Shown here in pieces: positions 1 to 5,930 of a stretch of 7,658 bases of DNA. Below the pieces are notes generated by a model that worked only from the letters and a program-made list of their open reading frames with translations, did no database searches and was not told the origin of the DNA. Positions within the stretch are counted from its first letter, which is position 1. Each line of letters starts with the position of its first letter. Made by a program: the position numbers and the translations under genes. Source of the DNA: Holosporales bacterium (GTDB lineage Bacteria > Pseudomonadota > Alphaproteobacteria > RUG11792); the NCBI GenBank assembly GCA_031266385.1, contig JAISBC010000024.1, positions 1-7,658 on the forward strand, read 5' to 3'.

Positions 1-114
1 AATCCATTACTTTCTTCCTGAAGTCTATAGAGTAACGCATAGGATTTAATTCCAAAAAAGATATTCAGGATCATATTATATGCATTTATAACACTTGGAT
101 GTCAAGAAAATCGA
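1..114. other. No gene recognised
   Basis: I see no coding region, RNA gene or clear regulatory site here. The frame that carries the IS110 tail has stops at 19-21, 28-30 and 40-42. It is open from 43 onward, but the residues before about position 112 do not resemble the transposase. The junction between foreign sequence and the transposase remnant therefore probably lies somewhere near 90-115. Confidence 0.5.
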
Positions 115-303
115 GTATACATGGCGGCGATAGCTGTAAAAAATCATAACAAGGACTTTGCTCAGTTCGTGAAAAGACTTGAAAATAAGAACAAACCAGC
201 CAAGGTAATCGTGTGTGCTGTGATGAGGAAATTGATGCATATTTTCTTTGGCATGCTAAAAAATGGACAGCGTTTTGATAGCACCGCAGCATTCGCGCAG
301 TGA
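115..303 (+). pseudogene. IS110-family transposase, C-terminal remnant
   Basis: This encodes only the last ~63 residues of an IS110-type transposase (Transposase_20 domain). The recognisable pattern is VYMAAIAVKNHN, then FVKRL, then NKPAKVIVCAVMRKLMHIFF and LKNGQRFD, ending at TGA 301-303. In this family the segment Y-M-A-A, a Lys-Pro-x-Lys-V stretch and C/V-x-M-R-K-L follow the helix-hairpin-helix part near the C-terminus. The N-terminal DEDD nuclease domain and the catalytic Ser region are absent, and stops lie upstream in frame, so this cannot be an active transposase. The in-frame ATG at 121 falls inside the conserved domain and is not a true start. No partner IS end or inverted repeat is evident, although IS110 elements usually lack clear terminal repeats. 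Confidence 0.8.
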
Positions 304-328
304 CCCTTGCCCTTTTTTTCATTGACTC

Positions 329-362
329 GATACACGGTATCTAATGATCATGTGAAATGATC
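329..362. repeat. Two small adjacent inverted repeats downstream of SIMPL gene and IS remnant
   Basis: GATAC/GTATC (329-333 and 337-341, 3-base loop) and GATCAT/ATGATC (346-351 and 357-362, 5-base loop) lie between the convergent ends of the IS110 remnant and the SIMPL gene. Neither is followed by a T run on either strand, so they are not typical intrinsic terminators. They could be weak transcription-end structures or chance. Confidence 0.25.
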
Positions 363-385
363 TCGCTGATCTAGGATATCTATCC

Positions 386-1114
386 TCAAGATTCAACATT
401 AAACGAGACACTGACGACGACACGGAGTCTCTTCATCACGGAATCTCTTCCTTCCCAGTCATCGTTATCGGATGCCGAAGCGTCGGCCGATACAATCGAA
501 AACTGACCGGTCGTGAGATTACGAACCCCTGCGATCTTATTTCCGACAGTTTCAGCAATGTGTTTAGCCCGATTTTGAGCGTCTAAAGTGGCCTCCTTAA
601 TCATATCGATCCTGAGCTCATTCATGCTCGTATACCGATATTTCGTATCGCACGTCACGACTCCGCCTTCACTTCCGTTGTCGTCCATATAGGTCAGTAA
701 TTCAACGACAGTCCTCTTCACTAGCTCGACGTCAGATGATTTGATCGTAATAAACTCTTGAACACTATATTTACTCTTCCCTTCTGTCTTGCCATTATAG
801 CGGAAATTATCGTCAATACGGGGCGACATTTGCTCAATCGATGACTCATCGAATCCCTTTTTCTTCAAAAATCCTAGGATAAGAGCTATATCTTTCCGTC
901 GGTCTTCCTGAACTGATTTCAGCTGATCGGTATCCCTAGAAATGTGTATCGTACATACGGCAGTATCCGAGGCGACGACCCTATCGGATAGGCCCTTAAC
1001 CGATATATATAGATCCCTTTTCCCGATTAGATCGATAACTCGTAGGCCAACGTAAGAAAATGCGCTAATCCCGAGGATGCAGCACAAAACTTTCGATATG
1101 ATATTCCTATCCAT
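386..1114 (-). CDS. SIMPL domain (DUF541) membrane-anchored protein
   Basis: A 242-residue protein of the SIMPL/DUF541 family, which includes E. coli YggE and is generally exported or anchored facing the periplasm. The biochemical role is not established; some members are linked to oxidative stress. From ATG 1114 there is a hydrophobic segment at about residues 5-26 (uncleaved anchor or signal peptide). The domain then opens with VKGLSDRVVASD (residues ~39-50). Family features follow: the FLKKKGFDESSI helix and turn, a YRYTSMNELR segment, an IKEATLDAQNRAKHIAE helix, a VGNKIAGVRN turn, and a C-terminal strand KRLRVVVSVSF. Length is normal for the family. A GTG at 1123 in the same frame would add three residues; neither start has a strong Shine-Dalgarno, so the choice is uncertain. 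The gene lies 38-47 bases after the recG stop on the same strand, suggesting co-transcription, and may also have its own promoter. Confidence 0.88.
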   Translation of the reverse strand: MDRNIISKVLCCILGISAFSYVGLRVIDLIGKRDLYISVKGLSDRVVASDTAVCTIHISRDTDQLKSVQEDRRKDIALILGFLKKKGFDESSIEQMSPRIDDNFRYNGKTEGKSKYSVQEFITIKSSDVELVKRTVVELLTYMDDNGSEGGVVTCDTKYRYTSMNELRIDMIKEATLDAQNRAKHIAETVGNKIAGVRNLTTGQFSIVSADASASDNDDWEGRDSVMKRLRVVVSVSFNVES

Positions 1115-1146
1115 GATAATCACGTAATACCCGTATGCATCAGCTC

Positions 1147-1177
1147 ATTATATCACACTTATTAAAACGACTGTCTA
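1147..1177 (-). promoter_or_regulatory. Possible promoter for the SIMPL gene
   Basis: Reading the minus strand, a perfect TATAAT (1147-1152) sits in the context GTGATATAATG. A weak TAGACA (1172-1177) lies 19 bases upstream, inside the end of recG. The -10 box is about 24 bases before GTG 1123. The same GATATAAT word occurs upstream of the large secreted-protein gene (7363-7370). The -10 match is good, the -35 is poor and the spacer is long. Confidence 0.4.
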
Positions 1178-3252
1178 ATATTTGCTGGATTTTCTGATGT
1201 GTATATTGTTAACAAATCTTTATATTGATTGACGAGTTCTTGATCAACAATATCGGAGGCAAGCTTCGAAGTTTGTCTCAAGATCTCGTAAATGATGGGT
1301 TGATTCTCCGGTAAATACGCATCAAAAGTTTTATATTTTTTCTGGCCACTTTGCCTAGTTCCAAGGATTTCGCCGCCTCCTCTGAGGATTAGATCTTTTT
1401 CTGCTATATGAAATCCGTCGTTACTACCCTTTATAATTCGAATTCTTTCTGAGGCAATTCGTGATAGTTTCGGGTCGAACATCAGGATGCAGAAAGACTG
1501 AAGATGGCTTCTCCCGACGCGTCCTCGAAGCTGATGTAGCTGCGCCAACCCGAATTTTTCAGCATTTTCGATGACGATGACGGTTGCATCCGGAATATCG
1601 ACTCCGACTTCGATCACCGTCGTCGAGACTAGAATATGTGTCCTTCCCTCTTTAAAATTTTTAAAGATTTCTTGTTTTTCTGAAGTTTTCATTTTCCCAT
1701 ATAGCATTTGAATATCATCAGGAAAATAGTCTTTTAAATGGTTAAAACGATTGATTACGCAGGTATAATCAGTATTGATGCTCTCTTCGATTAAAGGACA
1801 TACCCAATATACTTTTTGATTTTTAGCGACGATTTTTTTGATTGATTCAACGACCGTGGGAATTTTATTCATTTGTATGGCCGTCGTTATAATCTCGCCC
1901 CTATTCTTAGGTTTTTCGGTTATCGAAGAAACGGCGATGTCTCCATACATAGCCATCACCATCGTTCGCGGAATCGGGGTCGCCGTCATACTGAGGATAT
2001 GCGGAGCCATTCCCTTGTCGATTAGTCGCAATCTTTGATCCACCCCAAATCGATGCTGTTCATCGATTATAACCAGGCCAAGATTATTGAATTTGACTTT
2101 TTCGGTCAGAATGGCGTGAGTCCCGATTAAAATCTTAGCCATTCCGGATTCAATCCGCTCCAAAATCGTGGATCTTATCTTTCCGGTTTCTCCGGACGTA
2201 AGGATTTCCGGTAAAATGCCGAGTTTAATAAAATGATCTGAAACGACCCTATAATGCTGTCGAGCCAAAACCTCGGTTGGTACCAAAAAAGCGCACTGAT
2301 ACCCACTCTCGATGGCATAGAGGGTGGCCAAAATTGCGACGATTGTCTTGCCAGAACCGACATCTCCCTGAAGAAGTCGCATCATTCCCCTGCCGGATTC
2401 CATATCCCTAAAAATTTCGAGCAATACTTTATTCTGCGATTCCGTTAGCTCGAAATCCAAAGCATCCAGCAGTCTCTTGATCAGGCACTTATCGTTCTTT
2501 ATCGCGAACGAAGGGCGCCACTTCGGCTGAAATAATCTAATATTTATCTGCTCGGCCAGCATCTCATCAAAACACAATCGGCGTCTCGCCTGTGATTCGA
2601 GCTCAGATTCCTGTATCCTCTTTGGATTGTGAACAATTTTTATGGCCTCCTTGAATCTTGGGAAATCATTTTTGAATAAGATATCGTCGGGCAACCAGTC
2701 TTCCATTTTCCAGTCATCCAGACGCCGTAGAGCCTCCTTCATCGCGACATAGATTGTGCCCTGAAAGATTCCTGCCGTCAGGGGATAAATATTAAAAAAC
2801 CCGGAATTTTGCAGTGCACTGGCCCGAGATGGTAATTTCTCAGGATTAATAAATTGAAAAACATTGGCGTAAGAAAGGCCGAGCTTTCCACTCATAAAAA
2901 CATAGCCACCAATCGGAAATGCAGATTTAATATGGCTCGCCGATGGTTTATAGTTGAACAATATGATTTCGGTGCTGGCCTCTCCGCACCTTCCGAAGAT
3001 GACGATTGGTTTCTTCGAACGTGGAGGTGGTTGCTCGATGCCATCGATACATATTTTCGTCGTTATTATTTGCCCGACCTTATCGCTGGATAGATCCTCA
3101 GAATAAATTTTTTCGATGACGTATGATGGCATATGAAGGAGTAGATCGATCACTCGTTCTCCACACAATTTCTTAAACAATTTTGCTCTCTTCAAAAGAG
3201 AACAGCTAAGACATGTTTCAATGTTCTTAAATATCGGATGAGTAGCCTGCAT
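1162..3252 (-). CDS. recG: ATP-dependent DNA helicase RecG
   Basis: RecG is a superfamily 2 DNA helicase that regresses stalled replication forks and branch-migrates Holliday junctions and R-loops in the cytoplasm. Numbered from the upstream TTG at 3270 (702 residues), the N-terminal wedge/OB-fold region covers about 1-260. The helicase motifs follow: Walker A GDVGSGKT (302-309), DEQH box (403-406), motif III SMTATPIPRT (427-436), motif V TTVIEVGVDIP (550-560), and motif VI QLRGRVGRS (580-588) with its arginine finger. The RecG signature GGGEILGTRQSG lies at 631-642. Length matches the ~690-residue family and no motif is broken. I prefer ATG 3252 (696 residues), because the extra residues MFFLSS add nothing conserved. 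Neither start has a convincing Shine-Dalgarno. It is followed closely by the SIMPL gene and faces away from the secreted-protein gene at 3476. Confidence 0.97.
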   Translation of the reverse strand: MQATHPIFKNIETCLSCSLLKRAKLFKKLCGERVIDLLLHMPSYVIEKIYSEDLSSDKVGQIITTKICIDGIEQPPPRSKKPIVIFGRCGEASTEIILFNYKPSASHIKSAFPIGGYVFMSGKLGLSYANVFQFINPEKLPSRASALQNSGFFNIYPLTAGIFQGTIYVAMKEALRRLDDWKMEDWLPDDILFKNDFPRFKEAIKIVHNPKRIQESELESQARRRLCFDEMLAEQINIRLFQPKWRPSFAIKNDKCLIKRLLDALDFELTESQNKVLLEIFRDMESGRGMMRLLQGDVGSGKTIVAILATLYAIESGYQCAFLVPTEVLARQHYRVVSDHFIKLGILPEILTSGETGKIRSTILERIESGMAKILIGTHAILTEKVKFNNLGLVIIDEQHRFGVDQRLRLIDKGMAPHILSMTATPIPRTMVMAMYGDIAVSSITEKPKNRGEIITTAIQMNKIPTVVESIKKIVAKNQKVYWVCPLIEESINTDYTCVINRFNHLKDYFPDDIQMLYGKMKTSEKQEIFKNFKEGRTHILVSTTVIEVGVDIPDATVIVIENAEKFGLAQLHQLRGRVGRSHLQSFCILMFDPKLSRIASERIRIIKGSNDGFHIAEKDLILRGGGEILGTRQSGQKKYKTFDAYLPENQPIIYEILRQTSKLASDIVDQELVNQYKDLLTIYTSENPANIRQSF

Positions 3253-3421
3253 ACTGCTGAGGAAAAACAATGAGCACCGAAATCACCCAATTTTATACTT
3301 AATCTTGCTGTGTGATATATCATATTTTCCGCGAGGACGCTGACATTTGTCTTGACCGAAGCAAAATTGTTGTGCGAAACTCATTCGCAGAGCTTAGGGG
3401 ATGTTTCTCGGAAAATATTTA

Positions 3422-3433
3422 GCCGAATTCGGC
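3422..3433. repeat. 12-base perfect palindrome upstream of secreted-protein gene
   Basis: GCCGAATTCGGC reads identically on both strands and lies about 28 bases before the ribosome binding site of the gene at 3476. It could be an operator or a small hairpin in the leader. About two 12-base palindromes are expected by chance in a window this size, so the position is the only reason to list it. Confidence 0.25.
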
Positions 3434-3459
3434 ATCCATAGGAAATTTTAAGACATTAT

Positions 3460-3468
3460 CTGGGGAGG
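3460..3468 (+). promoter_or_regulatory. Ribosome binding site that decides the start at 3476
   Basis: CTGGGGAGG is a strong Shine-Dalgarno. The ATG at 3470 is only one base beyond it, too close for initiation. The in-frame ATG at 3476 is spaced 7 bases from the GGAGG core and is the likely start. The same CTGGGGAG word precedes the plus-strand start at 7498. Confidence 0.6.
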
Positions 3469-3475
3469 AATGTCT

Positions 3476-4078
3476 ATGAAAATATCATCATTACGAATCA
3501 TCGCAGTTCTTGGCGTGGCGATCGTGAGCGCCCAATTCGTAGAGGCGGCCGATACCATCCACGTGCCAACATTCAAGGAGCGTTACCCTGATGGCCAAAT
3601 CCCGGCCATAGTATCAAGATTGGACGAAAAACGCAACGATGAGGGCAATCCTTTTATTTTTAGCTCGGAAGAATTGCTCGGGGGTTTTATCGATGGATTT
3701 GAAGCTGCCAGCTGGTTGTGGCGGGTTCGGCCCGATGGAGAGTTTCCATCTCTCGAAGGATTTGTAGAGAAGAATGTGGAATGGAGCCCAGTTCTCCGAG
3801 CCTATCAAATTCGCTTATTAGGACTGATGCAATCTTCAGACTCTCGAGGACTCGCCGCATGGCAGTCAGGATTCATCGAAAGCGCTACCGGATTTGTGCC
3901 TCCAGTAGACACTCCTCGCGCGATAATTCAGCATCCTGTTGGACATCAGACAAACATACATAAATACCTCAAATTAGCATTCAATGTCGGAGTATTCGTC
4001 GGGATTGCATATACATGTCACCCAGAATACTTCAGAGGCTCTCCTTTGTGGGGTTCCAGTTCTCGGTGCATGGACTGA
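3476..4078 (+). CDS. Secreted protein of unknown function, 3' end possibly frameshifted
   Basis: I do not recognise this 200-residue protein. From ATG 3476 it has a textbook Sec signal peptide: basic start (K2, R7), hydrophobic core about residues 8-19 (IIAVLGVAIVSA), and a likely cleavage after VEA or VEAA (24-25). The mature part is soluble-looking and mixed, with Trp- and Phe-rich stretches such as SWLWRVRPDGEF and GLAAWQSGFIESATGF, and a single Cys near the C-terminus before the odd tail. The last residues (GSPLWGSSSRCMD) look unnatural, whereas the +1 frame is open from 3984 to 4166 and reads VPVLGAWTEFIGKYG, then FSMFYREKGP. Removing one G from the GGGG run at 4048-4051 would join the frames into ~229 residues. 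A frameshift by mutation or sequence error is therefore plausible. The gene is probably transcribed alone, with a strong ribosome binding site at 3460-3468. Confidence 0.72.
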   Translation: MKISSLRIIAVLGVAIVSAQFVEAADTIHVPTFKERYPDGQIPAIVSRLDEKRNDEGNPFIFSSEELLGGFIDGFEAASWLWRVRPDGEFPSLEGFVEKNVEWSPVLRAYQIRLLGLMQSSDSRGLAAWQSGFIESATGFVPPVDTPRAIIQHPVGHQTNIHKYLKLAFNVGVFVGIAYTCHPEYFRGSPLWGSSSRCMD

Positions 4079-4166
4079 GTTTATCGGAAAATATGGGCAA
4101 ATTCTTTTCTCCATGTTCTACAGAGAGAAAGGACCCGATGTGGACCTAACTAGTGAACATGGATGA
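4049..4166 (+). other. Out-of-frame continuation of the secreted-protein gene
   Basis: In the +1 frame relative to the preceding gene, the codons from about 4051 to the TGA at 4164-4166 encode a protein-like segment: VPVLGAWTEFIGKYGQILF, then SMFYREKGPDVDLTSEHG. It has no start codon or ribosome binding site of its own near the switch point, so it is best explained as the original C-terminus of the gene at 3476. The evidence is reading quality only, without a homologue to compare. Confidence 0.4.
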
Positions 4167-4372
4167 TTCTACAGATGGCTTACGCTGGATACTAGCACTA
4201 CCTGGGAGCTATCACTCCAGGGATTACTCCGTGCACATCCTTTGATGGAACATGTGCAAACAAGGAAACTCATTGAGACTGTAGTAATGACAGATTGTAG
4301 AGCCAGGAAAACTTAACCCTTTCGGTTTGCTTAATTTTTTTCTAATATAAGTGGAGCAAATTTGATTTTTTG
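4167..4372. other. Intergenic region before ndk with two hairpins
   Basis: No gene is convincing here. A 28-codon frame from ATG 4159 to TGA 4243-4245 is open but lacks support. Two inverted repeats are visible. The first is CCTGG-AG paired with CTCCAGG (4201-4222, one bulged G). The second is TGCACAT/ATGTGCA (4232-4238 and 4252-4258, 13-base loop). Neither is followed directly by a T run. A T7 run lies at 4335-4341 and an AT-rich TAATATAAG at 4343-4351, which could be part of the ndk promoter, but no -35 fits. Confidence 0.35.
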
Positions 4373-4374
4373 AA

Positions 4375-4379
4375 AAGGA
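4375..4379 (+). promoter_or_regulatory. ndk ribosome binding site
   Basis: AAGGA at 4375-4379 lies 8 bases before ATG 4388. This supports that ATG as the ndk start over an in-frame TTG at 4370, which would put the Shine-Dalgarno inside the coding region and add six residues not seen in the family. Confidence 0.7.
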
Positions 4380-4387
4380 TCTATCGT

Positions 4388-4807
4388 ATGATAGAAAAAA
4401 CTTTCTCCATAATAAAACCGGATGCGACACGACGAAATCTAACCGGAGAAATTAACGGCATGATCGAAGCCGCTGGATTTAAGATCGTCGCACAAAAAAG
4501 GATTAGAATTACCCTAGAGCAGGCCAGAATCTTTTATGAAGTTCATTCTTCGAAACCTTTTTACGATGATCTCTGTGTATTTTTAAGTTCCGGTCCGGTC
4601 ATCGTTCAAATCCTGGAGAAAGAAAATGCCATCGATGATTATAGGGCTCTGATGGGGGCCACTAATCCAGCCAACGCCACCGAAGGAACAATAAGACATA
4701 AATTTGCATTATCGGTAGATCAGAATTCGGTTCACGGATCTGATGCGCAAGAAACGGCCGCCTCAGAAATGAAGTTTTTCTTCAGCGATATTGAAATCAT
4801 TGAATAA
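4388..4807 (+). CDS. ndk: Nucleoside diphosphate kinase
   Basis: Ndk transfers the gamma-phosphate of ATP to nucleoside diphosphates through a phosphohistidine, balancing cytoplasmic NTP and dNTP pools. The 139-residue protein matches the ~140-residue family. It opens with MIEKTFSIIKPDATRRN, with the conserved K10 of the IIKPDA motif. It then carries R86 and T92 in the DYRALMGATNP segment, R103 in TIRHKFA, N113, and the phosphoacceptor H116 in the signature NSVHGSDA. All active-site residues expected for the family are present. The start at ATG 4388 is fixed by the AAGGA ribosome binding site and by the family N-terminus. Its stop overlaps the likely xerD start by 8 bases, so the two genes are probably one transcript with coupled translation. 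Confidence 0.97.
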   Translation: MIEKTFSIIKPDATRRNLTGEINGMIEAAGFKIVAQKRIRITLEQARIFYEVHSSKPFYDDLCVFLSSGPVIVQILEKENAIDDYRALMGATNPANATEGTIRHKFALSVDQNSVHGSDAQETAASEMKFFFSDIEIIE

Positions 4808-5729
4808 TTTTGGCGATTTAATCGAAAGGTTTGAAGAGATGCTAATTGCCGATCGGAATTTGTCTCTTCAGTCTGTTTCCGCATATAAATCGGATATCAT
4901 TAAGTTTTCAAAAACGACGAATGACGTCATAACGGCTAGTAGATCGGATATATTGGCATATATCGAAGGGCTCCGCCAGTCTGGGGCCAGGCAAACCTCA
5001 ATCATGAGGAACATTGCCGCCCTAAGGAATTTTTTCATTTTCCTGTGTGACGAGAAGGTTATCACGGAAAATCCGATGACAGATATCAAAATGAAGAATA
5101 ATAACAAGCCCCTTCCGAAGACGTTATCACAGGACGAAATGATGAGGCTCGTCAATCACTTTGATGATAAAAAAAAATTCTCACTCAGATTGAAGACGAT
5201 GCTCCATATACTATATGGCTCTGGCCTCAGAATCTCGGAGCTCGTTACCCTAACGCTGGATGCGATAATTATCGATCACGAAACGAATCGTATGACATTA
5301 CTCATTCGCGGGAAGGGTGGTCATGAGCGCCTCATCCCACTAAACGAATATGCGAACCAGATAATCTGCGAGTATATCGAGCACCGTAAATGCCAGGGGA
5401 TGATCAGTAATTTCTTATTTCCTTCGCGGTCGAAGAAGGGGCACCTTACGAGGCAAGGGTTTGCAAAACTCCTCAAAAAAGTTGCCTCGGAAGTTGATAT
5501 CCCAGCATCGAAAATCTCTCCGCATGTCATACGCCATGCCTTCGCGACGCATTTACTGGCCAATGGGGCGGATATCCTGACGATACAGAAACTCCTGGGA
5601 CATCGGGATATCTCGACCACCCAGATATATACTCACGTTTCCAACGAAAAGATCAAGACGATCGTTGAAAGCAACAAAAAACTAGATAGGCTATCCATAA
5701 TCAGGAAAAATAGTGGTTTTACGGCCTAA
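4800..5729 (+). CDS. xerD: Site-specific tyrosine recombinase XerD
   Basis: XerD acts with XerC at dif to resolve chromosome dimers before cell division. The N-terminal SAM-like core-binding domain covers about residues 1-100 (DLIERFEEML helix, RNLSLQSVSAYKSD). The catalytic domain carries the full set, numbered from TTG 4800 (309 residues): R144 in GSGLRISEL, K172 in RGKGGHER, H242-x-x-R245 in SPHVIRHAFATHLL, H268 in LLGHRDI, and nucleophile Y277 in TTQIYTHV. The HLTRQGF stretch before the catalytic His and the SPHVIRHAF wording favour XerD over XerC. From TTG 4800 the N-terminal spacing to RNLS matches E. coli XerD. TTG 4791 would add three residues. ATG 4839, which has AAAGG 9 bases upstream, would remove the first helix. 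No Shine-Dalgarno precedes the TTGs, so translation probably depends on coupling to ndk. Confidence 0.95.
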   Translation: MNNFGDLIERFEEMLIADRNLSLQSVSAYKSDIIKFSKTTNDVITASRSDILAYIEGLRQSGARQTSIMRNIAALRNFFIFLCDEKVITENPMTDIKMKNNNKPLPKTLSQDEMMRLVNHFDDKKKFSLRLKTMLHILYGSGLRISELVTLTLDAIIIDHETNRMTLLIRGKGGHERLIPLNEYANQIICEYIEHRKCQGMISNFLFPSRSKKGHLTRQGFAKLLKKVASEVDIPASKISPHVIRHAFATHLLANGADILTIQKLLGHRDISTTQIYTHVSNEKIKTIVESNKKLDRLSIIRKNSGFTA

Positions 5730-5930
5730 GTTATCGGATTTAGAGAGTTTCCAATCAAAGATAGATGAAATATCATCACTCAACTTAATCCAGCCATCAT
5801 AATATTCAGCAACAATGCACCACAGCTCGATCATTATAGCATACACTGCAGAATTCATCATCTTTGGCAGAAAACTCTCTATTTTATAGGATAGGTTATC
5901 GAACGTTAAGATACCTGCACTTTGATTTAT
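5691..5930 (-). other. Out-of-frame C-terminal continuation of the large secreted protein
   Basis: On the minus strand, the frame offset by one base from the gene ending at 5896 is open from just after a TAG (5931-5933) to the TAG at 5691-5693. It reads SAGILTFDNLSYKIESFLP, then MIELWCIVAEYYDGWIKL, then DDISSIFDWKLSKSDN and a tail IFPDYG. Codon use and composition look coding. Deleting one A from the AAA run at 5921-5923 would fuse it smoothly: FLDKS then SAGILTF, instead of the current KCRYLNVR end. The fused protein would be ~539 residues from GTG 7311 and would overlap the convergent xerD 3' end by 39 bases. Alternatively, ATG 5861 could start a separate 56-residue protein, but it has no good ribosome binding site. 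Confidence 0.5.

Larger units (their letters stand above)
3271..3475. promoter_or_regulatory. Divergent intergenic region between recG and the secreted-protein gene
   Basis: This ~220-base non-coding stretch must carry the promoters of both flanking genes, but no full sigma70 pair stands out. On the minus strand TATAAA (3292-3297) lies ~22 bases before the recG TTG and could be a -10, without a good -35. On the plus strand TTGACC (3353-3358) resembles a -35 but lacks a proper -10 at 16-18 bases. A 10-base palindrome TGATATATCA lies at 3313-3322 and a 12-base palindrome GCCGAATTCGGC at 3422-3433. Confidence 0.35.

Noticed and set aside
86..322. 78-codon minus-strand ORF over the IS110 remnant
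   Set aside because: The plus-strand frame is recognisably an IS110 C-terminus; the antisense product is Cys- and Ser-rich with no support.
3422..3433. GCCGAATTCGGC palindrome as a dif or Xer recombination site near xerD
   Set aside because: Dif sites are about 28 bases with two 11-base arms around a 6-base centre; this is a plain 12-base palindrome and such palindromes occur by chance about twice per window.
4315..4341. AACC-CTTTC-GGTT hairpin followed by T7 as an intrinsic terminator before ndk
   Set aside because: The stem has only four pairs and the T run starts 7 bases after it, too weak and too far for a convincing terminator.
4224..4430. 68-codon minus-strand ORF antisense to the ndk start
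   Set aside because: It overlaps the well supported ndk start and ribosome binding site, has no family resemblance and no good Shine-Dalgarno.
4868..5155. Minus-strand ORFs inside xerD (4868-5155 and 5321-5620)
   Set aside because: XerD has all catalytic residues in the plus frame; the antisense frames show no domain or start signal.
5741..5881. 10-base inverted repeat TAGAGAGTTT / AAACTCTCTA flanking the xerD downstream region
   Set aside because: With a 121-base spacer about one such pair is expected by chance in the window, and the interval looks like minus-strand coding sequence.
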